DNA of 64,000 nt from Flavobacterium odoriferum (GTDB lineage Bacteria > Bacteroidota > Bacteroidia > Flavobacteriales > Flavobacteriaceae), in contig NZ_JAMKFA010000007.1 in the NCBI RefSeq assembly GCF_025499515.1, positions 62,001 to 126,000 of the forward strand, in the 5' to 3' direction. The notes under the pieces are model-generated. The model ran no database searches and had not been told where the DNA came from. It saw nothing but the letters and a program-made list of their open reading frames with translations. The number at the start of each line of letters is the position of its first letter. The first letter of the stretch is position 1. Position numbers and translations under genes: made by a program. Of the stretch, positions 8,074 to 16,549 are shown piece by piece.

Positions 8074-9201
8074 ATGTCAAAACTACCTAACATCACTACC
8101 AGCATTTTCTCTGTAATGTCGCAATTAGCGAACGAGCACGGAGCTATTAATTTATCACAAGGATTTCCAAATTTCCCTGAAGATGAACGTTTGTTGCAAA
8201 TTTCGGAACGTATTGTTCGAGAGAATATTCACCAATACACACCTATGGCGGGTTTGCCTTCGTTATTGGAAAAAATTGCGAATCAAACTTTAAAACAATA
8301 CGGTAGAAAAGTCAATACCACAACTGAAATGTTGATTACCGCTGGCGCTACTCAAGGCGTTTTTACAGCCATTAACACATTTGTGAATCATGGCGATGAG
8401 GTGTTGATTTTGGATCCAAGTTATGACAGTTACGAACCTTCGGTTTTGGTAGCGGGTGGAAAACCTGTTCGTGTTTCCTTAAACGATGATTACACGCCAA
8501 ATTTTAATCGAATTGAAAGCGCTATTTCGGCTAAAACTAAAATGATTGTCATCAATAATCCACACAATCCTACTGGGAGAATTTGGACAGAACAAGATTT
8601 TGAAGCTTTAGAAACGATTTTAGAAAAACATCCTCAAATTCTTATTTTGGGCGACGAAGTATACGAATATATTACGTTTTCGCAACCTCATATTTCGTTT
8701 AATACACGTCCAAAATTAGTCGAAAGAACCATTATCGCTTCATCTTTTGGAAAATCGTTGCATGTTACGGGTTGGAAAGTGGGTTATTTAATTGCACCTG
8801 AAAATCTAATGTTCGAAATGAAGAAAGTGCATCAGTTTTTGGTGTTTAGTGTGAATAGTTTTTCGCAACACGCTATTTCGGAATATTTGAATGTGGTTGA
8901 TTTTAGTGAAGTTTCCAAAATGTACCAACGCAAACGCGATTTGTTTCAAAACCTAATCAAAGACAGTCGTTTTGAATTAATGCCTTGTGATGGAACGTAT
9001 TTTCAAGTGGTGAATTACAACCAAATTTCGAACAAAAACGATGTGGATTTTGCTAAAGAATTGATTGTAAATCATGGTGTGGCTTCCATTCCGATTTCAG
9101 TTTTTTATAATGATGCTACGGATAGACACATGCTTCGTTTTTGTTTCGCTAAAACCGATGAAACTTTGATGGTGGCGGCTGAAAAACTGAATAAGATTTA
9201 G
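8074..9201 (+). CDS. Class I/II PLP aminotransferase, methionine (YbdL)-type
   Basis: Fold-type I aminotransferase of 375 aa. The substrate-binding N-terminus reads INLSQGFPNFPED, the cofactor Asp-Tyr region is GDEVYEYI, and the Schiff-base lysine is in SSFGKSLHVTGWKVGY. The sequence follows the YbdL/kynurenine aminotransferase group, which in bacteria transaminates methionine and aromatic amino acids. It is divergent from the MTA-type nucleosidase gene, with about 60 bases between starts, which would fit methionine salvage. That link is inference from gene order only. Confidence 0.9.
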   Translation: MSKLPNITTSIFSVMSQLANEHGAINLSQGFPNFPEDERLLQISERIVRENIHQYTPMAGLPSLLEKIANQTLKQYGRKVNTTTEMLITAGATQGVFTAINTFVNHGDEVLILDPSYDSYEPSVLVAGGKPVRVSLNDDYTPNFNRIESAISAKTKMIVINNPHNPTGRIWTEQDFEALETILEKHPQILILGDEVYEYITFSQPHISFNTRPKLVERTIIASSFGKSLHVTGWKVGYLIAPENLMFEMKKVHQFLVFSVNSFSQHAISEYLNVVDFSEVSKMYQRKRDLFQNLIKDSRFELMPCDGTYFQVVNYNQISNKNDVDFAKELIVNHGVASIPISVFYNDATDRHMLRFCFAKTDETLMVAAEKLNKI

Positions 9202-9254
9202 GATTTTAGTTTTAATGTTACTTTTTAGCTTACATTTACTAAAAACTATCTATT

Positions 9255-9365
9255 ATGGCAAAAAGTCAAGACGCGAAGAAAACAGCAAAGAAAGAACCTT
9301 TGAAAACCGCAAAAGAGAAAAAAGAAGAAAAACGAACTAAAAAAAATACGCCAAAGCGTGATTAA
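9255..9365 (+). CDS. 36-aa highly basic small protein
   Basis: ATG AAA-rich frame beginning MAKSQDAKKTAKKEPLKTAK and ending in PKRD. Sixteen lysines or arginines in 36 residues and no hydrophobic segment suggest a nucleic-acid-associated or disordered protein. A strong terminator follows 10 bases after the stop, and similar lysine-rich micro-proteins are known to me from Flavobacterium genomes. Function unknown. Confidence 0.7.
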   Translation: MAKSQDAKKTAKKEPLKTAKEKKEEKRTKKNTPKRD

Positions 9366-9374
9366 TAAACATCC

Positions 9375-9406
9375 AAACACGAATTATCTTCGTGTTTTTG
9401 TTTTTT
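9375..9406 (+). terminator. Intrinsic terminator after the 36-aa gene
   Basis: Perfect 9-base arms AAACACGAA/TTCGTGTTT with loop TTATC, followed by a T-rich run. Confidence 0.8.
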
Positions 9407-9607
9407 ATTCACAAACGATTGATTGTAGCCCCGATTGTAGTGAAAATCCATTTTGTAAAAGTCAAAAAACTTTTGCAAAATTATTGTAACGGAAAGCGGG
9501 AAACGACCTCTAAAAAACGCCTAAAGTGTGGCTTCAAAATATTTTTATTTCGGTATTTTTCTGTCTCTAAATCAGTTAAGTTACACTTTAACCCATTGTT
9601 AACAAAA

Positions 9608-9642
9608 TTGACTTGAAAAAACCATAAATAATTGTATTTTTA
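9608..9642 (+). promoter_or_regulatory. Probable parA promoter region
   Basis: TTG at 9608-9610 and TATTTTTA at 9635-9642 (one base off TAnnTTTG) are about 24 bases apart and lie just before parA. In the rest of the spacer from 9407 I see no gene and no palindromic parS-like 16-mer. Confidence 0.4.
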
Positions 9643-9666
9643 CCACTTAAAATTTTTAACTATCAA

Positions 9667-10431
9667 ATGGGTAAAATCATTGCAATTGCCAATCAAAAAG
9701 GCGGTGTTGGTAAAACAACTACATCTGTAAACTTAGCGGCGTCTCTGGGTGTTTTAGAAAAGAAAGTACTTTTAATCGATGCAGATCCGCAGGCTAATGC
9801 CAGTTCAGGATTAGGAATCGATGTAGAAAGTGTAGAAATTGGTTCATACCAAGTTCTAGAACATAGTGCTACACCTGAAGAGGCAACCGTTTCGTGTTCG
9901 GCACCTAATGTTTCGGTGATTCCGGCTCATATTGATTTGGTGGCTATCGAAATTGAATTAGTAGACAAAGAAAATCGCGAGTACATGCTAAAAAAAGCAT
10001 TGGAAAGTGTAAAAGACAAATACGATTATATCATAATTGACTGTGCTCCTTCGTTAGGATTATTAACATTGAATGCGTTAACAGCTGCGGATAGTGTTGT
10101 GATTCCAATTCAATGTGAATATTTTGCATTAGAAGGTTTAGGAAAATTATTAAATACAATTAAAAGTGTTCAAAAAATTCATAATCCAAGTTTAGATATT
10201 GAAGGATTGTTGCTAACGATGTACGATTCGCGTTTGCGCTTATCAAATCAAGTAGTAGAAGAAGTACAAAAGCACTTTAACGATATGGTTTTTGATACAA
10301 TAATTCAAAGAAATATCAAATTGAGTGAAGCACCAAGTTTTGGCGAAAGCATTATTAATTATGACGCTACAAGTAAAGGAGCGACTAATTATTTAAACTT
10401 GGCTGAAGAAATTATTAAGAAAAATCAATAA
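9667..10431 (+). CDS. parA: Chromosome partitioning ATPase ParA (Soj)
   Basis: Deviant Walker A motif KGGVGKTT at residues 11-18 with the signature lysine, DADPQANAS at about 40, and the switch II DCAPSLGLLTLNAL motif. The 254-aa length and absence of an N-terminal DNA-binding extension mark the chromosomal type. It is followed 8 bases later by parB. ParA dimers bind DNA non-specifically and move ParB-parS complexes during origin segregation, so the pair suggests, without proving, that this part of the chromosome may be near the origin. Confidence 0.97.
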   Translation: MGKIIAIANQKGGVGKTTTSVNLAASLGVLEKKVLLIDADPQANASSGLGIDVESVEIGSYQVLEHSATPEEATVSCSAPNVSVIPAHIDLVAIEIELVDKENREYMLKKALESVKDKYDYIIIDCAPSLGLLTLNALTAADSVVIPIQCEYFALEGLGKLLNTIKSVQKIHNPSLDIEGLLLTMYDSRLRLSNQVVEEVQKHFNDMVFDTIIQRNIKLSEAPSFGESIINYDATSKGATNYLNLAEEIIKKNQ

Positions 10432-10439
10432 TATAGAAG

Positions 10440-11339
10440 ATGACAAAAGCGGTAAAAAAACAAGCCTTAGGTAGAGGTTTATCGGCTTTATTGAAAGATC
10501 CAGACAACGACATCAAATCGGTTGAGGATAAAAATGCAGATAAAGTTGTAGGAAGTATTATTGAATTAGATATTGAATCGATTGAGATCAATCCGTTTCA
10601 ACCAAGAACGAATTTCAACGAAGAAACTTTACAAGAATTAGCTAAATCGATTAAAGAATTAGGTGTAATTCAGCCGATTACTGTTCGAAAATTAGATTTC
10701 AATAACTACCAATTAATTTCGGGAGAGCGTCGTTTGCGTGCATCTAAATTAATCGGATTGAAAACAATTCCGGCATACATACGTTTAGCTAATGACAACG
10801 AATCATTGGTTATGGCTTTGGTGGAAAACATCCAACGTCATGATTTAGATCCAATTGAGGTGGCAATTTCCTATCAAAGATTAATCGAAGAAATCAATTT
10901 AACGCAAGAAGAATTGAGTGAACGCGTTGGAAAAAAACGTTCTACCATTACCAATTATTTACGCTTATTGAAATTAGATCCAATTATTCAAACGGGAATG
11001 CGAGATGGATTTATTTCAATGGGACACGGAAGAGCGTTGATTAACATTGACAATCAAGATGTTCAAAGCGATATTTATCATAAAGTGGTAACGCAAAATC
11101 TTTCGGTTAGAGAAACAGAGGCTTTGGTTAAAAATTATCAAGATAGTTTAAAACCAAAAACCGCTAAACCTGCAAAAGGCAACTCATTTGACATCAAAGA
11201 AGATGAGAAAAAAGCATTTGCTAACTATTTCGGAACAAAAGTTGACGTTAAAGTTGCAGGCAACGGAAAAGGAAAAATCACAATTCCTTTCCATTCGGAA
11301 GAAGACTTTAATCGTATCTTGAAACTAATTAATTCGTAG
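10440..11339 (+). CDS. parB: Chromosome partitioning protein ParB
   Basis: 299 aa. The N-terminal ALGRGLSALL stretch contacts ParA. The CTPase/ParB nuclease-like fold follows with NPFQPR, IQPITVR and GERRLRA (box II), then NIQRHDLDP and the KKRSTITNYLRLLKL helix-turn-helix that binds parS. The C-terminal dimerisation domain begins at about residue 240. The stop overlaps the GTG start of the next gene by one base. No parS site was recognised in the window. Confidence 0.97.
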   Translation: MTKAVKKQALGRGLSALLKDPDNDIKSVEDKNADKVVGSIIELDIESIEINPFQPRTNFNEETLQELAKSIKELGVIQPITVRKLDFNNYQLISGERRLRASKLIGLKTIPAYIRLANDNESLVMALVENIQRHDLDPIEVAISYQRLIEEINLTQEELSERVGKKRSTITNYLRLLKLDPIIQTGMRDGFISMGHGRALINIDNQDVQSDIYHKVVTQNLSVRETEALVKNYQDSLKPKTAKPAKGNSFDIKEDEKKAFANYFGTKVDVKVAGNGKGKITIPFHSEEDFNRILKLINS

Positions 11340-11902
11340 TGAGAAAGCTACATTACATATCCATTTTAATTTGTCTTTTTTTGAGTTTTCAAGGAAATGC
11401 ACAAGAAGAAATGACATTGCGTGCTGCCGATACAATAAAAACAGTTATTGATCCTAATCGTCCAGCAAGAGCTGCCTTTTACTCGGCATTAGTGCCCGGT
11501 TTAGGGCAAGCATACAATAAAAAATACTGGAAAATTCCTATAGTATATATTGGATTAGGTTCGGGAATTTATTTTTACACCTTTAATCAAAAAAAATATC
11601 AAGGTTTCAGAAATGAATATAAAAAACGCTTAGCAGGAACTTCATTAGGCGCTGACGACCCAACTTATGGTGACTTTTCAGATGACAAATTGATAAGAGG
11701 TCAAAAATTTCACCAAAGAAATAGAGATTTATCAGCATTAATTACTGCTGGAATTTACATCCTAAATATTGTTGATGCAAATGTTGATGCACACTTAATG
11801 CAATTTAACGTAAACGACAATTTAACTGTTAAACCCGATTTAAACCAAAATGAATTTGACTACAGATACAATTATGGTTTGACACTCACTTATAATTTTT
11901 AA
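11339..11902 (+). CDS. DUF5683 membrane/secreted protein
   Basis: 187 aa with signal peptide (cleavage after about residue 21) and the family's conserved core PARAAFYSALVPGLGQAYNKKYWKIP, followed by a hydrophobic segment and an FxQKKYQGFRNEY motif. The GTG start overlaps the parB stop, so it is co-translated with the partition genes, an arrangement I know as common in Flavobacteriia. Function unknown; a second hydrophobic stretch near 'ALITAGIYILNIVDA' suggests membrane association. Confidence 0.85.
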   Translation: MRKLHYISILICLFLSFQGNAQEEMTLRAADTIKTVIDPNRPARAAFYSALVPGLGQAYNKKYWKIPIVYIGLGSGIYFYTFNQKKYQGFRNEYKKRLAGTSLGADDPTYGDFSDDKLIRGQKFHQRNRDLSALITAGIYILNIVDANVDAHLMQFNVNDNLTVKPDLNQNEFDYRYNYGLTLTYNF

Positions 11903-11946
11903 CAAAAAATTGGGTAACAATTTCTTCAAAACGCAACTAACATTAC

Positions 11947-12654
11947 ATGAAAATAGCACTTTTAGGTTACGGAAAAATGGGAAAAGTTATTGAAAGAATA
12001 GCTTTAGAACGCGGTCATAAAATTGTATTAAAAAAAGACCACGATTCTTCATTTGAAGGACTTGAAAATGCAGATGTAGCCATTGATTTTAGTGTACCCG
12101 ATAGTGCAGTTGAAAATATTTCAGCATGTTTTAATAAAGACATTCCTGTAATTTCGGGAACTACTGGTTGGTTAGCAGATTACCCTAAAATGGTTGAATT
12201 ATGCAACGCAAAAAACGGAAGTTTTATTTATGGTTCAAACTTTAGTTTGGGCGTAAATGTGTTTTTTGAATTGAATGAATATTTAGCAAAAATGATGGCA
12301 AATTTGAAACAATACAAGGTTTCAATGGAAGAAATTCATCATACACAAAAATTAGATGCACCAAGCGGCACTGCAATAACATTAGCAGAAGGAGTTATCA
12401 AACATACAGATTATGCTAATTGGACATTAGAAACACCAATTAGTAACGAAATACACATTGAAGCTAAACGTATCGAAAATGTACCAGGAACACACAGTAT
12501 TTTTTATGATAGTGAAGTGGATCAAATCGAAATCAAACATACAGCTCACAGCAGAGAAGGTTTTGCATTAGGAGCCGTTATTGCTGCAGAATGGCTAGTT
12601 GGTAAAAAAGGTGTTTTCACCATGAAGGATGTTTTGGGATTAAACTCAAAATAA
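11947..12654 (+). CDS. dapB: 4-hydroxy-tetrahydrodipicolinate reductase
   Basis: Second step of the DAP/lysine pathway, using NAD(P)H. N-terminal GYGKMGK nucleotide-binding motif, SGTTGW, and the catalytic EIHHTQKLDAPSGTA motif with the paired histidines at about 135-136. Its 235 aa is slightly short of the usual 260-270, which is common in Bacteroidota. It lies 45 bases after the DUF5683 gene on the same strand and is probably in the same operon as the signal peptidase that follows. Confidence 0.96.
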   Translation: MKIALLGYGKMGKVIERIALERGHKIVLKKDHDSSFEGLENADVAIDFSVPDSAVENISACFNKDIPVISGTTGWLADYPKMVELCNAKNGSFIYGSNFSLGVNVFFELNEYLAKMMANLKQYKVSMEEIHHTQKLDAPSGTAITLAEGVIKHTDYANWTLETPISNEIHIEAKRIENVPGTHSIFYDSEVDQIEIKHTAHSREGFALGAVIAAEWLVGKKGVFTMKDVLGLNSK

Positions 12655-12682
12655 ACAATTATACAATTTAACAATTAAACGA
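12655..12682. repeat. Word-like repeat (ACAATT/TTTAACAATT units)
   Basis: The 36-base spacer between dapB and lepB is made almost entirely of ACAATT-type units. A similar TTAAATTGATTAATTGTTTA word array, read on the other strand, fills the spacer at 42110-42142. Confidence 0.45.
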
Positions 12683-12690
12683 TATTAAAA

Positions 12691-14391
12691 ATGGAAATAT
12701 CAGGTTGGTTACTTTTTATCTTATTAGTTCAAGTAATTCATGGAATTGGAACTTGGAAATTATATGTAAAAGCAGGTAGAAAAGCATGGGAAGCATTTGT
12801 TCCAGTTTATAACGGAATTATATTGATGCAAATTATCAATCGTCCCAAATACTGGATTTTACTACTTTTTATCCCAGTTATCAATTTATTTTTATTTCCA
12901 ATTATTTGGATTGAAACACTACGAACTTTTGGAAAAAAATCAACTTTAGACATGGTTTTAGGTGTTGTTACACTTGGTTTTTACATTGCCTATGTAAATT
13001 ACACACAAGAAGTAAACTATCATGCTAATCGCGATTTAACGCCACCAAACAAAACGATGGACACTTTAGGCTCCTTGTCGTTTGCCATTGTAGTAGCAAC
13101 ATTAGTACATTCCTATTTAATTCAGCCTTTTGTGATTCCAACTTCTTCATTAGAGAAATCATTATTAGTGGGCGATTTTTTATTGGTAAGTAAATTTCAT
13201 TATGGTGCAAGAACACCAATGACGCCAATTGCTGCACCAATGGTTCACGACACTTTACCTGTGATTAAAACTAAATCTTATTTATCCGAACCTTCTTTAC
13301 CATACTTTAGATTTCCTGCATTACAATCAATCGAACGTAATGATATTGTTGTTTTTAACTGGCCAGCTGATACTTTGTTTCACATGTACAAAGCAGCAGA
13401 CAAGCGTTATGATAAACCAATTGACAAGAAAACAAATTATGTAAAACGTTGTACAGCTATTCCGGGAGACAAAATTGAAATTAAGGATGGTATTATTTTT
13501 ATTAATGGAAAAGAATCTATACTTCCAGAAAGAGCGAAGCCGCAATACATGCACAAAATATATTCTAAAAATGGTGTAGCAACAACAACATTACTTGAAA
13601 ATGAATCTACAGAATTTTCAAGAAAATTTATAACAACAATTTATAATCAAAATCAAGTTGATGCATTATCTCCTTATGTAAGAGGTTCTTTTCAAAATAA
13701 TGACGGAACAGTTACAGTTCTTACAGATCCAAAAGGAATTCCAAATAGTGTTATCTCTAACAATAACTTGTCAATAACTGAAGTAAATGATTTTGAAAGA
13801 GAAGCAAATTTTACATTAGAAAATGCAGAAAAATTAAGAAAAAAATCTATAGTTGATTCTATTGTAAGAATTATTAACAAAGATGTAGAAAAAACTATTT
13901 TCCCTGGCACAAAAGATTGGAATGTAGATAATTTAGGACCGATTTATATTCCACAAGCAGGAAAAACCGTGGAACTAAATAAAGAAACATTGCCTTTTTA
14001 CAAGAAAGTCATCAGCGAATATGAAGGTAAAGATTTAAAAGTAAATGGAAATGAAATCAGAATTGATGGAAAAGTAGCCACTTCATACACTTTTGAACAA
14101 GATTATTATTGGATGATGGGAGACAATCGCCACAACTCATTAGATTCTCGCTATTGGGGATTTGTACCAGCAGACCATATTGTTGGAAAACCAATTTTCA
14201 TTTGGATGAGTATTGATGGTATTAATGATGGTGTTAAAAACTGGAGCATTCGTTGGGACAGATTATTCACAACCGTTAGTGGAACAGGACAACCACAATC
14301 TTATTTTAAATATTTCTTATTCGCTTTAGCAGGTTATTTTGCTTTTGATTATTTCAGAAATAAGAAAAAGAAAAAAGAAATAAACAATTAA
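12691..14391 (+). CDS. lepB: Signal peptidase I with N-terminal DUF5684 domain
   Basis: Removes signal peptides at the outer face of the inner membrane. Residues 1-110 form a multi-pass DUF5684-type region with three or four hydrophobic segments. The peptidase part starts at about 125: catalytic Ser153 lies in IPTSSLEKSL, the general-base Lys252 in NYVKRCTAIPGD, and the C-terminal box MGDNRHNSLDSRYWGFVP at about 475. A C-terminal membrane segment and a lysine-rich tail finish the protein. At 566 aa it is far longer than the 220-330 aa family norm, because about 200 residues are inserted between the Lys box and the MGDN box. Confidence 0.95.
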   Translation: MEISGWLLFILLVQVIHGIGTWKLYVKAGRKAWEAFVPVYNGIILMQIINRPKYWILLLFIPVINLFLFPIIWIETLRTFGKKSTLDMVLGVVTLGFYIAYVNYTQEVNYHANRDLTPPNKTMDTLGSLSFAIVVATLVHSYLIQPFVIPTSSLEKSLLVGDFLLVSKFHYGARTPMTPIAAPMVHDTLPVIKTKSYLSEPSLPYFRFPALQSIERNDIVVFNWPADTLFHMYKAADKRYDKPIDKKTNYVKRCTAIPGDKIEIKDGIIFINGKESILPERAKPQYMHKIYSKNGVATTTLLENESTEFSRKFITTIYNQNQVDALSPYVRGSFQNNDGTVTVLTDPKGIPNSVISNNNLSITEVNDFEREANFTLENAEKLRKKSIVDSIVRIINKDVEKTIFPGTKDWNVDNLGPIYIPQAGKTVELNKETLPFYKKVISEYEGKDLKVNGNEIRIDGKVATSYTFEQDYYWMMGDNRHNSLDSRYWGFVPADHIVGKPIFIWMSIDGINDGVKNWSIRWDRLFTTVSGTGQPQSYFKYFLFALAGYFAFDYFRNKKKKKEINN

Positions 14392-14432
14392 TATTATTCT
14401 CTTTTTGTAAGTAATAAAACTATTCTGCCCAA

Positions 14433-15044
14433 ATGAACATCATAATACATCCTACATACTTTCCGTCGATTAGTCATTACATTGCGATGCTTCAGGCTGA
14501 TTTGGTTACTTTAGAAATGGAAGATAACTTTCAAAAGCAAACCAACAGAAATAGGATGTATATTTATAGTCCAAATGGCGTGCAATTGCTAAATATTCCT
14601 GTAAAACATAGTATTGACAAACATCAGAAATACAAAGATGTTCGTATAGAAAACGATTTTGGATGGCAAAAAAATCATTTTAAATCATTAGAAGCGGCTT
14701 ACAGAACTTCACCTTTTTTTGAATATTTTGAAGATGATTTTCGTCCTTTATTTGAAAAAAAGCACGAATTTTTAATGGATTTGAATCTAGAAACGTTTGA
14801 ATTAGTCAACGATGCATTAGGAGTACAATTTTCCATTGAAAAAACAGATGAATATTTCCATGAAGTGACTAATTTAAAAGATTTTAGATCACTGGCTAAC
14901 GGAAAAAAAGATACGACTCAAATCGAAGAGTACACTCAAGTTTTCAATGAAAAACATGGTTTTATCAATAATCTAAGCATTTTAGATTTATTATTCAACG
15001 AAGGAAGATACGCAGTAGATTATTTGAAAAATCAACAATTATAA
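14433..15044 (+). CDS. WbqC-like family protein
   Basis: 203 aa matching the WbqC-like family (N-terminal HPTYFPSISHYIAML, conserved FQKQTNRNR and LLNIPVKHS, then a GWQKNHFKSLEAAYRTSPFF core). Members occur in polysaccharide clusters and are proposed to act on sugar or amino acid adducts, but none of this is settled. Here it follows lepB, without other sugar genes. A bidirectional terminator closes it. Confidence 0.85.
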   Translation: MNIIIHPTYFPSISHYIAMLQADLVTLEMEDNFQKQTNRNRMYIYSPNGVQLLNIPVKHSIDKHQKYKDVRIENDFGWQKNHFKSLEAAYRTSPFFEYFEDDFRPLFEKKHEFLMDLNLETFELVNDALGVQFSIEKTDEYFHEVTNLKDFRSLANGKKDTTQIEEYTQVFNEKHGFINNLSILDLLFNEGRYAVDYLKNQQL

Positions 15045-15048
15045 ATTA

Positions 15049-15078
15049 AAAAGCCAGAACATAAATTCTGGCTTTTTA
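15049..15078. terminator. Bidirectional terminator between WbqC-like and SIMPL genes
   Basis: 12-base arms A5-GCCAGAA and TTCTGGC-T5 with loop CATAAA, between two convergent genes. Confidence 0.85.
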
Positions 15079-15098
15079 ATTTTATAAGGTCAAACGAT

Positions 15099-15791
15099 TT
15101 ATTCTAGTACAAAACTTACTGTAACTGTACTAACAATTTCGATTTCGCCAATAGCTAAAGTTTCTCTTGGCATTGCGCCTTCGTCTGCAACTGCCATAGT
15201 TTTCATTTCGGCATACATTGGTCTTGGATAATTAGTGTATGAATTATCAGAAATCACTAAAGCCTTCCCTACTTTTTGTCCAGCTAAAACTGAAACATAA
15301 TCTTCTGCTTTTTGCTTGGCATCTAACATAGCGTTTTTTCTCGCTTGACGCTCGTGTTCTTTAATTTTAGACGATTTAAATTCTACACCTTGTATGTTAT
15401 TTATTCCCGAATCTACTAAATCCATCATTAATTTATCATATTTAGACAAATCTTTTAAATGAATTGAAATGGTTTGATTAGCAACATAACTATACTTTTT
15501 TGTATTGTAATCATAATTTTTATACAAATTCACACGTTGTGTTTGATAATCACTTGTAGGAATTCCTTTTTGTTTGATTAGTTTCAAAACTTTATCAATT
15601 GTTTCGTCATTTATTTTTTTGACTTCTGTTGCGTCTTTACCAGTATTTTCGACAGCAACTGTAATGATTGCTTCATCTGGTGTTACCTTGATTTTTCCTT
15701 CACCAGAAACACTAATTTGAGGAATTTGTTTCACCTCTTGAGCTTGTACCATAGTTGTAATTAAGGTTAGTACTAAAAATAATTTTTTCAT
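15099..15791 (-). CDS. SIMPL-domain (DUF541) periplasmic protein
   Basis: 230 aa. The start chosen is the ATG giving MKKLFLVLTLITTMVQAQ, a standard signal peptide; 30 further in-frame codons upstream overlap the rhomboid gene and look non-coding. The mature part carries the SIMPL signature QISVSGEGKIKVTPDEA and TVSVSFVLE-like end. SIMPL proteins (for example YggE) are secreted and protect against oxidative stress, by an unknown mechanism. It is on the same strand as the rhomboid gene upstream, with about 50 bases between them. Confidence 0.9.
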   Translation of the reverse strand: MKKLFLVLTLITTMVQAQEVKQIPQISVSGEGKIKVTPDEAIITVAVENTGKDATEVKKINDETIDKVLKLIKQKGIPTSDYQTQRVNLYKNYDYNTKKYSYVANQTISIHLKDLSKYDKLMMDLVDSGINNIQGVEFKSSKIKEHERQARKNAMLDAKQKAEDYVSVLAGQKVGKALVISDNSYTNYPRPMYAEMKTMAVADEGAMPRETLAIGEIEIVSTVTVSFVLE

Positions 15792-15840
15792 GTTTATTTG
15801 ATTTTTATTAAATATTTCAACTATTATGCCAAACTCTTCT

Positions 15841-16467
15841 CTATAATTTATTTGCTCTTTGCAAGAAAAAAAGTACGACAATGGGAATCAGCAAAGCAAT
15901 AACGGTAACTGTTTCGTTTTGAATTAATTCTGGCCTTTTAAATAACGTTATCAAATAACCACCAATAGCACCGCCAAAATGAGCTACGTGTCCAATATTA
16001 TCATTTTTGGCTTTCATTCCGTAAATTGAAAATAATAAGTAGGCAAAACCAAAAATATAACCCGGAATAAATCCATACATGTATAAATTAGGTTCTAGCA
16101 AAATGGCACTATAAATAATTCCGGTAACTGCGCCAGAAGCACCAACCGCTCGATAGTAATAATCGTCTTTGTGAAAATATAATGTAAGTAAATTTCCAGT
16201 GACTAAACTTCCAAAATAAATATATAAAAAGAACACATTATTTAAATTTCCTACCACATAGGGTGCAAATAAAAAAAGTGTAAACATATTGAAAAACAAA
16301 TGCTGTATGTCTACATGCAAAAACCCAGAAGTAAACATTCGAATTTGTTCTCCTGATCGAATACTTCCAATATGAAATTCATATTTTCTAAAAAAATAAG
16401 AATCATTAAATGCTTTATAACTTGCTAAAACGTTGGCAACAATTATGGCTATTACTACAAAATTCAT
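15841..16467 (-). CDS. Rhomboid-family intramembrane serine protease
   Basis: 208 aa with six hydrophobic segments. The catalytic Ser111 lies in GASGAVTG, the catalytic His163 in VAHFGGAIGG, and the oxyanion residues His56 and Asn60 form the HxxxN motif (HLFFN). All catalytic residues are present, so it should be active. Substrates cannot be inferred. No partner gene is obvious other than the SIMPL protein downstream. Confidence 0.94.
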   Translation of the reverse strand: MNFVVIAIIVANVLASYKAFNDSYFFRKYEFHIGSIRSGEQIRMFTSGFLHVDIQHLFFNMFTLFLFAPYVVGNLNNVFFLYIYFGSLVTGNLLTLYFHKDDYYYRAVGASGAVTGIIYSAILLEPNLYMYGFIPGYIFGFAYLLFSIYGMKAKNDNIGHVAHFGGAIGGYLITLFKRPELIQNETVTVIALLIPIVVLFFLQRANKL

Positions 16468-16526
16468 TTGGCTAATTTTTGGTAAATTTAGGAATAGTTT
16501 GGGTATTTAGTATACGATTAAAAAAG

Positions 16527-16534
16527 TATATTTG
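16527..16534 (+). promoter_or_regulatory. -7 element of the acyltransferase gene
   Basis: Perfect TAnnTTTG (TATATTTG), 16 bases before the ATG. Confidence 0.6.
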
Positions 16535-16549
16535 TAAAAAAAAAGTTTC

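Noticed and set aside
9392..9616. 74-aa frame before parA
   Set aside because: Starts in a terminator loop, odd composition, no promoter or similarity.
9407..11902. parS site near parA-parB
   Set aside because: No 16-base palindrome of the TGTTTCACGTGAAACA type was found.
15792..15881. 30-codon upstream extension of the SIMPL gene
   Set aside because: It overlaps the rhomboid gene; the ATG at 15791 begins a signal peptide.
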